A stretch of DNA of 64,000 nucleotides from Herbaspirillum rhizosphaerae_A (GTDB lineage Bacteria; Pseudomonadota; Gammaproteobacteria; Burkholderiales; Burkholderiaceae_D). Where the stretch lies: assembly GCF_046025915.1 (NCBI RefSeq), contig NZ_JAQQFR010000007.1, positions 62,001-126,000 on the forward strand, in the 5' to 3' direction. The notes beneath the pieces were generated by a model, which saw nothing but the letters and a program-made list of their open reading frames with translations, was not told where the DNA came from and made no database searches. The position numbers were made by a program, and so were the translations under genes. Shown here piece after piece: positions 8,080 through 17,732 of the stretch; the first letter of the stretch is position 1, and every line of letters begins with the position of its first letter.

Positions 8080-10377
8080 TCAGCCAAGCTTCTCCAACTT
8101 AGCCACACTCAAATCCAACAACTTCATCCCAAACTTACCAAAGTTGATATGCGCCCGCGTACTCCCGCCGCCGCCCTCAATATTGACAATCACACCCTCA
8201 CCAAACTTGGCATGCGCCACATTCTGCCCAATCCGCCACCCCGAATCCGGCCGGCTGAAATTCTGCGCAATCTTGTTATTTCCTGATTCAGGCGCCGCAT
8301 CCCAGGCCGATTTTGGCTGAGCGAACCAGCTATGCTGTTGCTGCTGAATCTTCGGCGACAACCACTTGATCGACTCATCCGGCAGCTCATCAAAGAAGCG
8401 TGAGCGCATGTTGTAGCGCGTCTGGCCATGCAACATGCGGGTCTGAGAAAAGCTCATGTACAAGCGCTTGCGTGCACGCGTAATCGCGACGTACATCAGG
8501 CGTCGTTCTTCTTCCACGCCGCCCTCTTCCTTGGCGCTGTTCTCATGCGGGAACAAGCCTTCTTCCAGACCGGTGATGAACACCGCATCAAACTCCAAGC
8601 CCTTGGCCGAATGCACCGTCATCAGTTGCAAGGCATCCTGTCCGGCCTGCGCCTGGTTGTCGCCGGCTTCCAGCGAAGCATGCGAGAGGAAAGCCGACAG
8701 CGGCGACATGATCGTCGTCAGCGAGGCATCGGCGTCAATGATCTCAATGCCGTCGGCGGTGGTAATGGATGTCCCCGCAACGGCTTGCGCCTGCGGACCG
8801 AGGAAGGCAGGCGCATCCAGGCCATAGCCTTCTTCCGACACAAACAGGGTCGCAGCACTGACGAGCTGCTCCAGGTTTTCGATACGGTCGGCGCCTTCTT
8901 TTTCGTTCTGGTAATGCGTGATCAGGCCGCTGGCGTCGAGCACTACCTGCACCATTTCCTGCAGCGGCAGATTCTGCGTTTCAAAACGCGCGCCTTCGAT
9001 CAGCTTGATGAAGCCGTTCAAGGAAGAACCAGCCTTGCCGGCAACATACGGTACGGCCGCGTACAGCGAGCAGTTGTACTGACGCGCGGCGTCTTGCAAT
9101 TGCTCCAGCGCCTTGGCGCCGATGCCGCGGGTCGGGAAGTTGACCACGCGCAGGAAAGCGGAATCGTTGTGCAGATTGTCCATCAACTGCAAATAAGCGA
9201 TCGCATGCTTGATTTCAGCGCGCTCGAAGAAGCGCTGGCCACCGTACACGCGGTAAGGAATTGCCGACGAAAACAAGGCATGTTCCAGCACGCGCGACTG
9301 CGCATTGGAGCGATACAGCAAGGCGATCTCGCTACGCGACCAGCCTTCGGCAATGAGGTTCTTGACCTGCTCGATAATCCATTGCGCTTCCTGCAGGTCG
9401 CTGCTGGATTCGAAGATGCGCACTTGTTCGCCATGACCGGCGTCGGTACGCAGATTCTTGCCGAGACGCTTGCTGTTGTTGGCGATCAGGATGTTGGCGG
9501 CGTCGAGGATGTGACCGTGCGAGCGGTAGTTTTGCTCCAGCTTGATCAGATTCTGCACGCGAAACTCGCGCTCGAAGGCCGTCATGTTGCCGACGTTGGC
9601 GCCGCGGAATGCATAGATGCTCTGGTCGTCGTCGCCCACTGCAAACACGGCGCCGCTATCGACCTGCCCCTGGCCAGACATCAGCTTGAGCCATTTATAT
9701 TGCAAGTCGTTGGTATCCTGAAACTCGTCCACCAGCACGTGGCGGAAACGGCGCTGGTAATGCTCGCGCAGCGGCTGGTTGCGCGACAGCAGCTCATACG
9801 TGCGCAGCAGCAGTTCGGCAAAATCGACCACGCCTTCGCGCTGGCATTGCTGATCGTAGAGGTCGTACAGCTCGACGAACTTTCGATTGTAATCATCATG
9901 CGCTTCTACATCTTTGGCGCGCAGCCCCTGATCCTTGGCGCCGTTGATGAAATACATCAGGTTGCGCGGTGGATACTTCTCGTCGTCCACGTTCATCTGC
10001 TTGAGCAGGCGCTTGATGGCGGACAACTGATCCTGCGAATCGAGAATCTGAAAAGTCTGCGGCAAGGCTGCGTCACGGTGATGCGCGCGCAGCAGGCGAT
10101 TACACAAGCCGTGGAAGGTACCGATCCACATGCCGCGCGTATTGATCGGCATCATTGCCGACAGGCGCGTGAGCATTTCCTTAGCAGCCTTGTTGGTGAA
10201 GGTCACCGCGAGGATGCCCGACGGCGACACTTGCCCGGTCTGGATCAGCCATGCAATGCGGGTCGTCAATACACGCGTCTTGCCTGATCCGGCGCCGGCC
10301 AGAATCAAAGCGGATTGTGCGGGAAGAGTGACGGCGGCGAGCTGCTCGGCGTTGAGATTGTGGAGAAGATTTTGCAT
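8080..10377 (-). CDS. uvrD: UvrD/Rep-type DNA helicase II
   Basis: A 765-residue superfamily-1 3'-5' DNA helicase acting in nucleotide excision and mismatch repair. Visible motifs: Walker A AGAGSGKT (27-34), motif Ia AVTFTNKAAKEM, motif II VDEFQDTN (216-223), motif III DDDQSIYAFRGA, motif V HSAKGLEFD and motif VI VAITRARKRLY. The C-terminal tail GQNVAHAKFGEGVIVNIEGG is the UvrD/PcrA RNA-polymerase/DNA-binding tail. Length is normal for betaproteobacterial UvrD. The start at 10377 is directly preceded by AGG with no spaced Shine-Dalgarno. Confidence 0.95.
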   Translation of the reverse strand: MQNLLHNLNAEQLAAVTLPAQSALILAGAGSGKTRVLTTRIAWLIQTGQVSPSGILAVTFTNKAAKEMLTRLSAMMPINTRGMWIGTFHGLCNRLLRAHHRDAALPQTFQILDSQDQLSAIKRLLKQMNVDDEKYPPRNLMYFINGAKDQGLRAKDVEAHDDYNRKFVELYDLYDQQCQREGVVDFAELLLRTYELLSRNQPLREHYQRRFRHVLVDEFQDTNDLQYKWLKLMSGQGQVDSGAVFAVGDDDQSIYAFRGANVGNMTAFEREFRVQNLIKLEQNYRSHGHILDAANILIANNSKRLGKNLRTDAGHGEQVRIFESSSDLQEAQWIIEQVKNLIAEGWSRSEIALLYRSNAQSRVLEHALFSSAIPYRVYGGQRFFERAEIKHAIAYLQLMDNLHNDSAFLRVVNFPTRGIGAKALEQLQDAARQYNCSLYAAVPYVAGKAGSSLNGFIKLIEGARFETQNLPLQEMVQVVLDASGLITHYQNEKEGADRIENLEQLVSAATLFVSEEGYGLDAPAFLGPQAQAVAGTSITTADGIEIIDADASLTTIMSPLSAFLSHASLEAGDNQAQAGQDALQLMTVHSAKGLEFDAVFITGLEEGLFPHENSAKEEGGVEEERRLMYVAITRARKRLYMSFSQTRMLHGQTRYNMRSRFFDELPDESIKWLSPKIQQQQHSWFAQPKSAWDAAPESGNNKIAQNFSRPDSGWRIGQNVAHAKFGEGVIVNIEGGGGSTRAHINFGKFGMKLLDLSVAKLEKLG

Positions 10378-10383
10378 CCTGCG

Positions 10384-10389
10384 ATTATA
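10384..10389 (-). promoter_or_regulatory. -10 element of uvrD, implying a very short leader
   Basis: A perfect TATAAT on the minus strand ends seven bases before the uvrD ATG at 10377, so transcription would start at or next to the start codon. No good -35 is seen at 17 bases (GCGCTG). The promoter call rests mainly on the -10. Confidence 0.35.
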
Positions 10390-10552
10390 CGTGGGTGCGT
10401 CATCCTCAGCGCGCCATCACCCTTGATTCTTCCATCGAAAAATTCGCCGAACCAGACCAAATCCCGCGCTGCCAGCAGGTTTGCGGCAACAAGAGTAAAA
10501 TTCTGCACTGCAACATGGCATTGAGGCCGGTTGCCCTCTCTTACTCCCTATC

Positions 10553-11794
10553 ATGTCCGAAGAAGCTCTACGTTCCACTCCTGTCGCCGCACCTGAAGCA
10601 GCGCCTGACGCTACCCCTGCGCAATCCGCAGTCATCGTCCAGATCCTGTCGACGGTGTTGTTCACTTTTCTTGCCTATATGACCATAGGCATCCCGCTGG
10701 CGGTCTTGCCGGGCTATGTGCATCTGGATCTGGGCTACAGCTCCTTCATCGCCGGTCTGTCCATCAGCGTGCAATACCTGTCCACCTTTATCACCCGTGC
10801 GCAAGCCGGCCGCATGGTCGACACCGTCGGCCCCAAGAAAACCGTCATGCGCGGCATGCTGGCCTGCGTCGCCAGCGGTGTCTTCCTCGTGCTGGCCGCC
10901 TGGTCGTCGGAACTGCCTTGGCTGAGCCTGTCCATGATTCTGGTCAGCCGCTTCTGCCTCGGTATCGGTGAAAGCCTGGCCGGCACCGGCTCCATCATCT
11001 GGGGCATCGGCCGCATCGGTGCCACCCATACCGCACGCATGATCTCGTGGAACGGCATCGCCACCTACGGTGCACTGGCCATCGGCGCACCGTTGGGTGT
11101 GGCCTTGCAGCATGTGGCCGGATTTTCTTCCATCGGCTTCATCGCGCTGGCGCTGCCGCTGATCGGCTACCTGATTGCGCGCCGTCGTCCTGCGGTGCCG
11201 GTGGTGCGCGGTGAACGCCTGGCCTTCCGCCTGGTGCTCAATCGCGTGCTGCCTTACGGCATCGGCCTGGCGCTGGGCACGGTCGGCTTCGGCGCGATTG
11301 CCACTTTCATCACGCTGTATTACGCCAGCCATAACTGGTCCAATGCGGCGTTCTCGCTGACGCTGTTCGGTGGATTTTTCATCGGCTCGCGCCTGCTGTT
11401 CGCCAATTCGATCAACCGCTTCGGCGGCTTCAAGGTCGCCATCGCTTCTTTTGCCGTCGAAGCCGTGGGCCTCAGCATCCTGTGGCTGGCAGGTTCGGCG
11501 GAAGTCGCCATGGTCGGTGCGGCGTTGGCCGGCTTCGGCTTTGCATTGGTATTCCCGTCACTGGGTGTGGAAGCTGTCGGCCTGGTGCCGGCGCCCAATC
11601 GCGGCGCGGCGCTAGGAGCGTATTCGGTCTTCCTCGATCTGGCGCTGGGCATCACCGGCCCGCTGGCCGGGCTGATCGTGGGCCAGTTCGGTTACGAAGA
11701 AGTCTTCCTCTTCGCCGCCATCGGTGCGCTGTGCGCGGTGGCATTGACTTTGTCGCTGTATCGCCGCGCGCAGATTACAGAAAAGACAACTTAA
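10553..11794 (+). CDS. MFS transporter, YhhS/YfcJ-like
   Basis: A 413-residue inner-membrane major facilitator with about 12 hydrophobic segments. The first is LSTVLFTFLAYMTIGIPLAVLPGYV. The loop 2-3 motif reads AGRMVDTVGPKKT, matching the (G)RxxDxxGxRR/K signature of the superfamily. The residues ahead of the first segment are Ala/Pro-rich and polar. Similarity to the arabinose-efflux-like YhhS/YfcJ group is from memory; the substrate is unknown. No clear ribosome site precedes the ATG. Confidence 0.8.
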   Translation: MSEEALRSTPVAAPEAAPDATPAQSAVIVQILSTVLFTFLAYMTIGIPLAVLPGYVHLDLGYSSFIAGLSISVQYLSTFITRAQAGRMVDTVGPKKTVMRGMLACVASGVFLVLAAWSSELPWLSLSMILVSRFCLGIGESLAGTGSIIWGIGRIGATHTARMISWNGIATYGALAIGAPLGVALQHVAGFSSIGFIALALPLIGYLIARRRPAVPVVRGERLAFRLVLNRVLPYGIGLALGTVGFGAIATFITLYYASHNWSNAAFSLTLFGGFFIGSRLLFANSINRFGGFKVAIASFAVEAVGLSILWLAGSAEVAMVGAALAGFGFALVFPSLGVEAVGLVPAPNRGAALGAYSVFLDLALGITGPLAGLIVGQFGYEEVFLFAAIGALCAVALTLSLYRRAQITEKTT

Positions 11795-11832
11795 ACTAAC
11801 TCCTTGTGATGGAGTCAATCATCCCCAAGTGC

Positions 11833-11936
11833 TAGAGAGCCTGACAAAATGCCGATGGCAAGGCGCGCCGACGAAGACAGTACTGCGTACGGCTAGGAGG
11901 CGTAACGCCGCAAGCGGCATTTTGTCAGGCTCTCTA
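11833..11936. mobile_element. MITE-like element with 22 bp perfect terminal inverted repeats
   Basis: TAGAGAGCCTGAC... (11833-11854) is the exact reverse complement of 11915-11936. The arms enclose 60 bases rich in CG, including GTACTGCGTAC and paired GGCG/CGCC blocks. The element sits between the MFS stop codon and the dps promoter region. No transposase gene is present and no target duplication is obvious at the edges. It could equally work as a bidirectional terminator; the non-autonomous element reading is inference from the structure. Confidence 0.6.
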
Positions 11937-12002
11937 TTCATGGGGTCGCGGTTTTGGCATAGAATCGCAACGTTGCATTCCATCACACCAAGGAGCAAAA
12001 CA

Positions 12003-12491
12003 ATGGCAAAGAAAAACGTGGCAGCGATCAACATCGGCATCAACGACAAAGATCGCAAAAAAATTGCAGACGGCCTCAGCAAACTGCTGGCCGATACTTA
12101 TACGCTCTACCTGAAGACACACAACTTCCACTGGAACGTCACCGGTCCGATGTTCAACACGCTGCACCTGATGTTCGAAGGTCAGTACAACGAACTGGCG
12201 CTGGCTGTGGATCTGATCGCAGAACGTATTCGTGCACTGGGCTATCCGGCACCGGGTTCGTACAAGGATTTCGCCAAGCTGTCTTCCATCCCTGAAGCGG
12301 ATGGCGTCCCTGCCGCAGAAGAAATGATCCGTCAATTGGTGGCCGGACAGGAAGCCGTCACCCGTACTGCACGTTCGATGTTCCCGGCTGTGGATGCTGC
12401 GGCTGATGAACCGACTGCCGACTTGCTGACACAGCGCATGCAATTGCATGAAAAGAATGCGTGGATGCTGCGCAGCTTGCTGGAAGGCTGA
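12003..12491 (+). CDS. dps: Dps, DNA-binding ferritin-like stress protein
   Basis: A 162-residue Dps that forms 12-subunit shells, oxidises Fe(II) with hydrogen peroxide and shields DNA. The ferroxidase signature is present: TYTLYLKTHNFHWNVTG, then LHLMFEGQYNELALAVDLIAERI, giving the conserved His, His, Asp and Glu ligands at the dimer interface. The N-terminal Lys-rich tail MAKKN may bind DNA. The ATG at 12003 follows AAGGAG. The frame is open upstream through the MITE-like element only because that element lacks stops. Confidence 0.94.
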   Translation: MAKKNVAAINIGINDKDRKKIADGLSKLLADTYTLYLKTHNFHWNVTGPMFNTLHLMFEGQYNELALAVDLIAERIRALGYPAPGSYKDFAKLSSIPEADGVPAAEEMIRQLVAGQEAVTRTARSMFPAVDAAADEPTADLLTQRMQLHEKNAWMLRSLLEG

Positions 12492-12527
12492 TCCGCCTCA
12501 CCTTGATCGCGTAAAAAACAGCGCGAA

Positions 12528-12567
12528 AAAAATGCCGCTGACATCGTGACGATGCAGCGGCATTTTT
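12528..12567. terminator. Bidirectional terminator between dps and thiE
   Basis: AAAAATGCCGCTG (12528-12540) pairs with CAGCGGCATTTTT (12555-12567), with an inner CATCG/CGATG stem and a three-base loop. A- and T-tracts flank both sides, so it can serve both convergent genes. Confidence 0.85.
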
Positions 12568-12582
12568 CATTTCCGAAGGTGC

Positions 12583-13215
12583 TCAGAACAAGTCGGAAAA
12601 ACGGCGGGCTGCGGACTGAGCATCCTGTTCAGCCATATAGACGCTGCTGATGGCCGCCACCATGTCGGTGCCCTGCGCAATCAGCGGCAGGCAGTTCTCT
12701 TGCGTCATGCCGCCAATAACGACTACCGGCAACGGAATCTCCTTCTTCGACTCGGCGACGATTTCCGGCGCGGTCTTGAATTCATATTTTTTCACGCGCG
12801 ACGGATAGAAACCGCCGAACGCCACATAGGTCGCACCGGCCGCATGCGCATCACGCGCCAATTGCAAGGTGCCGTAGCATGACGCACCAACGATCTTGTC
12901 CTTGCCGACCTGTGCGCGCACCTCCGCCACAGAGGCATCGGTGCCGCCGACGTGAATGCCTTCCGCATCAAGTTCGATACAGAGGTCGACGTAGTCGTTG
13001 ATGACGAACGGTGTGTTGTAACGACGGCAGACTTGCAGCAGCGCACTCGCCTGCTCTTTGCGTAATACTGCGTCGGCAGTCTTGTGGCGGTATTGCACCA
13101 GCGTCGCGCCGCCCTTGATTGCCTGCTCGGTAGCATTGACCAGCTTGTTGGTATCGTCCCAATCGGGCGTGACGATATACAGGCCGCGCAAGGACCATTG
13201 TTTGGCTTCACTCAT
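12583..13215 (-). CDS. thiE: Thiamine phosphate synthase
   Basis: A 210-residue TIM-barrel enzyme joining hydroxymethylpyrimidine diphosphate to thiazole phosphate, giving thiamine phosphate. Recognisable segments are GLYIVTPD, LVQYRHKTAD, FVINDYVDLCIELDAEGIHVG and PVVVIGGMTQENC. The ATG at 13215 overlaps the thiD stop by four bases (ATGA). The open frame continues 122 codons upstream inside thiD but those residues are not ThiE-like. It is the last gene of the thi operon. Confidence 0.93.
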   Translation of the reverse strand: MSEAKQWSLRGLYIVTPDWDDTNKLVNATEQAIKGGATLVQYRHKTADAVLRKEQASALLQVCRRYNTPFVINDYVDLCIELDAEGIHVGGTDASVAEVRAQVGKDKIVGASCYGTLQLARDAHAAGATYVAFGGFYPSRVKKYEFKTAPEIVAESKKEIPLPVVVIGGMTQENCLPLIAQGTDMVAAISSVYMAEQDAQSAARRFSDLF

Positions 13216-14042
13216 TTCTGTTCTCCTGCAATGTATTTGTCGTACAAGGGCACGCGATTGGGAATGCGCTGCCCGGCGGCAATCGCATAGGACGTTTCCA
13301 GCGCGTACTGGCAATATTGCTGTGCCGCTTCGATAGCAGCGCGCATCCCAAGGCCTCGCGCCAACTGTGCCGATAAGGCCGCCGCCAAGGTGCAGCCGCT
13401 GCCATGAAACTCGTCCGGCAAGCGCGACCAGCTCCACGATGCAAACGCCCCTGCAGGGCCGAACCAGCGATTGACCACATCCTGCTGTTGCGGACCATGC
13501 CCCCCCTTGAGCAACACATGCTCGCAACCACGCTGCATCAGGATCGCGGCCTGCTGTTCGGGCGCATGTTCGCTGCCGCATAGCCGGTTGGCTTCGTTGA
13601 GATTGGGCGTGATGACGGTTGCAACCGCATACAAAGACTCGATCGCCAGCGCCGCATCGTCGGTCGACAACTGATCGCCCTTGCCGTTGGCCAGCACGGG
13701 GTCGAACACCACCGGCAAGTCCGGCTGACGCGCACGCAACTGCACAATCAAATCCGCAATCGTCTCGGCATTGCGGCGATTGCCGGCAATGCCGAGCTTG
13801 ACGGCACGGATGTCGAAACGATCGATCAGCACCTGCGCCTGATGACGAATCAGCTCGGCATCGAGCGGATGCACCGCGAACACGCTGACGTTATCCTGCA
13901 CCGTCAGCGCAGTCGGCACCGACAGCGGGTGGCAACCAAGCGCACTGATGGCCGGAATATCCGCCTGCATGCCGGCACCCCCGCTCGGATCGGAGCCAGA
14001 GAACACCAGCACGCACGGCGGTGACGAACGATAGGAAGACAT
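13212..14042 (-). CDS. thiD: Hydroxymethylpyrimidine (phosphate) kinase
   Basis: A 276-residue ribokinase-fold kinase that phosphorylates hydroxymethylpyrimidine twice. It shows VFSGSDPSGGAGMQADI near the N-terminus, VFDPVLANGKG, LLKGGHG and the late anion-hole motif FHGSGCTLAAALSA. ATG 14042 is chosen; an in-frame TTG at 14051 would add three residues. It lies 14 bases after the thiG stop and overlaps thiE. Confidence 0.93.
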   Translation of the reverse strand: MSSYRSSPPCVLVFSGSDPSGGAGMQADIPAISALGCHPLSVPTALTVQDNVSVFAVHPLDAELIRHQAQVLIDRFDIRAVKLGIAGNRRNAETIADLIVQLRARQPDLPVVFDPVLANGKGDQLSTDDAALAIESLYAVATVITPNLNEANRLCGSEHAPEQQAAILMQRGCEHVLLKGGHGPQQQDVVNRWFGPAGAFASWSWSRLPDEFHGSGCTLAAALSAQLARGLGMRAAIEAAQQYCQYALETSYAIAAGQRIPNRVPLYDKYIAGEQK

Positions 14043-14056
14043 AGGGTCCAACCGGC

Positions 14057-14866
14057 TTAAATGACGCGTCCGGCCATCGGCGACGACGGCGACGCAGCGA
14101 AACGTTTTGGAATACGCCCGGCGAGGAAAGCCTCGCGACCGGCTTCCACCGCCAGCTTCATTGCCCGCGCCATACGAATCGGATCGCGTGCGCCGGCGAT
14201 GGCGGTATTCATCAGCACGCCGTCACAGCCAAGCTCCATCGCAATCGCCGCATCGGAAGCCGTACCGACGCCGGCGTCGACCAGCACCGGAATCTTCGAC
14301 TGCTCGATGATCAGCGACAAATTCCACGGATTCAGAATGCCCATGCCGGATCCGATCAGCGACGCCAGCGGCATCACCGCGACCACGCCGAGATCTTCCA
14401 ACATGCGCGCCTGGATAGGATCGTCACTGCAATAGACCATGACATCAAAGCCATCCTTGACCAGCGTCTCGGCAGCCTTCAAGGTCTCGGGCATGTTCGG
14501 GAACAGTGTCTTCTCGTCGCCCAGCACTTCCAGCTTGACCAGCTTGTGACCGTTGAGCAATTCACGCGCCAGTTGCAGGGTGTAGACCGCATCTTCGGCG
14601 TTGTAGCAACCTGCCGTATTCGGCAGGATGGTGTAACGCGAAGGCGGCACCACGTCGAGCAGATTGGGCGCGTTCGGATCCTGGCCGATGTTCACACGGC
14701 GAATCGCCACGGTGATGATATCGGCGCCGCTGGCCTCGGTGGCCTCGCGGGTTTCGTTGAGATCCTTGTACTTGCCGCTGCCGACCAGCAGGCGCGAGTT
14801 GTAGGTTTTTCCTGCAATCGTCAAACCCGCATCTGCAGTCAGCGCGGGCGTATCGTTCATATTCAT
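14057..14866 (-). CDS. thiG: Thiazole synthase
   Basis: A 269-residue TIM-barrel enzyme forming the thiazole ring from deoxyxylulose phosphate, dehydroglycine and ThiS thiocarboxylate. Landmarks are LLVGSGKYKD, the LPNTAGCYNAEDAV stretch, KLEVLGDEKTLFP containing the Schiff-base lysine, and VDAGVGTASDAAIAMELG. The ATG at 14866 follows AAAGGA. It is separated from thiS by 455 bases filled by a repeat copy. Confidence 0.94.
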   Translation of the reverse strand: MNMNDTPALTADAGLTIAGKTYNSRLLVGSGKYKDLNETREATEASGADIITVAIRRVNIGQDPNAPNLLDVVPPSRYTILPNTAGCYNAEDAVYTLQLARELLNGHKLVKLEVLGDEKTLFPNMPETLKAAETLVKDGFDVMVYCSDDPIQARMLEDLGVVAVMPLASLIGSGMGILNPWNLSLIIEQSKIPVLVDAGVGTASDAAIAMELGCDGVLMNTAIAGARDPIRMARAMKLAVEAGREAFLAGRIPKRFAASPSSPMAGRVI

Positions 14867-14915
14867 TTCAAATCCTTTCAAGCGTTTGCGCGCTGTGGCA
14901 AACCGTTGCAAACGA

Positions 14916-14945
14916 CGCTGGATCCCAGCGTTCGCTGGGACGACG
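14916..14945. repeat. Short CCCAGCG palindrome in the thi operon
   Basis: CCCAGCG (14924-14930), TT, CGCTGGG (14933-14939), inside GCTGGATCCCAGCG...GGGACGACGG. It is 21 bases ahead of repeat copy C, mirroring the arrangement at 7686-7715 ahead of copy B. Confidence 0.8.
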
Positions 14946-14966
14946 GACTAATAGCTTCCGCAGAAA

Positions 14967-15246
14967 CCACGATGCCGAAGGCGAGTTTCCTCGGCGAGGC
15001 GAAGCGAGCCGGACAAGAAGTCCGCATGAGAGCTGCCGTTGGTGACGTGCACAAATCGGAAAAAGAAGGGAAAAATGTCTGAGCGCAGCGAGTTGTTTTC
15101 CCTTCCCGATTTGTGTGCGGCACCAACGGGAACCCCGTAGGGGCAGCGAAGCGCGGTCGCCTTTCTTTGCTTACTTTCTTTGGCGAAGCAAAGAAAGTGA
15201 GCGGCTGCCGGGCCGCCCCCGGCAACCCCGGCAGTCCGAAGAGAGA
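14967..15246 (+). repeat. ~280 bp interspersed repeat, copy C, inside the thi operon
   Basis: Shares with copy B the start CCACGATGCCGAAGGCGAG, the block AAAAATGTCTGAGCGCAGCG followed by AGTTGTTTTCCCTTCCCGAT, and the end GCCGGGC(C/T)(G/A)CCCCCGGCA. The short frame beginning MSERSELFSLPD stops about 21 codons in, unlike copy B. It lies antisense to the thi transcript between thiS and thiG and accounts for most of the 455-base gap 14867-15321. Confidence 0.87.
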
Positions 15247-15321
15247 ACGACCTCAGCTACGCAAAAACCAAGTCGGAACAAAACACAAAGCGTCGTCAGT
15301 AAGGGCGACGGGGTGCAGAAA

Positions 15322-15522
15322 TCACCCCCCGCCGATAGCCCTCACAACATCCACCCGATCCGCCTCAACCAGCACCCGCCCCGCCCACAACTGCGACGGC
15401 ACCACCTGCCGGTTAACCGCCACCGCCACCGCCTTCCCGGTCAGCTCCAGCGCAGCAATCAGCTGCACCAGATCCGCCCCGTCAGCGATGGCATGCGGCT
15501 TGCCATTCAATTCAATCTGCAT
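15322..15522 (-). CDS. thiS: Sulfur carrier protein ThiS
   Basis: A 66-residue ubiquitin-fold sulfur carrier for thiazole formation. It begins MQIELNGKPHAI and ends VRAIGGG; the terminal Gly-Gly is the site of adenylation and thiocarboxylation. It starts 17 bases after the thiC stop. A glycine oxidase gene (thiO), which many betaproteobacteria carry between thiC and thiS, is not here. Confidence 0.9.
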   Translation of the reverse strand: MQIELNGKPHAIADGADLVQLIAALELTGKAVAVAVNRQVVPSQLWAGRVLVEADRVDVVRAIGGG

Positions 15523-15539
15523 CGCATTCACCGCAACAA

Positions 15540-17453
<1,914 letters not shown>

Positions 17454-17552
17454 TTTGGCTCCTTTGCTTGAAATTACTTGGCTTGGAGCCAGCAAAGGAG
17501 GATACGGAGAGATGGCGATGGAGGTGATAAAAATGGTCCATGCGCCGGTCCG

Positions 17553-17642
17553 GCAGCTTCCCTTCGCTGGCATTACCCAGATCAGGTTCAAGGGTATTTC
17601 TCACCCGTTTGCCGTACTTTGGCATTCAGGACCCCTAGCATT
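17553..17642 (-). ncRNA. TPP riboswitch (thi box) upstream of thiC
   Basis: On the minus strand the leader holds AGGGGTCCTGAATGCC (ending near 17622), GGTGAGAAATACCCTTG, then AACCTGATCTGGGTAATGCC followed by AGCGAAGGGAAGC. These match the conserved pyrimidine- and pyrophosphate-sensing halves of the TPP aptamer. The usual CTGAGA appears as GTGAGA. About 100 bases separate it from the thiC ATG. When thiamine diphosphate is abundant it should reduce expression of the whole operon. A GCCGGACCGGC stem follows the aptamer and could be part of the expression platform. Confidence 0.93.
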
Positions 17643-17732
17643 TGTTTCTCTTACTTCGTTCAGTTTCAAACGTCGTGGGCCGGATTCTACACCCATAATC
17701 CGGCCCGTGACATCACAAATTTCGACTAGTTG

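Noticed and set aside
7836..8102. An 88-codon frame containing MSERSELFSLPD in repeat copy B
   Set aside because: The equivalent frame in copy C stops after about 21 codons, and conservation extends beyond the frame into non-coding stems. The repeat explains it.
8428..10287. A 619-codon open frame antisense to uvrD
   Set aside because: A shadow of the uvrD reading frame with no domain, ribosome site or family similarity that I recognise. The same applies to the long antisense frames over thiC (15684-17390) and purH (40080-41828).
11829..12002. N-terminal extension of Dps through the MITE-like element
   Set aside because: The ATG at 12003 has a strong AAGGAG site and begins the family's N-terminus. 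The extension is only the stop-free inverted repeat.
12583..13581. A longer ThiE starting inside thiD
   Set aside because: The extra 122 residues are the thiD sequence in another frame. The ATG at 13215 gives a four-base overlap and normal length.
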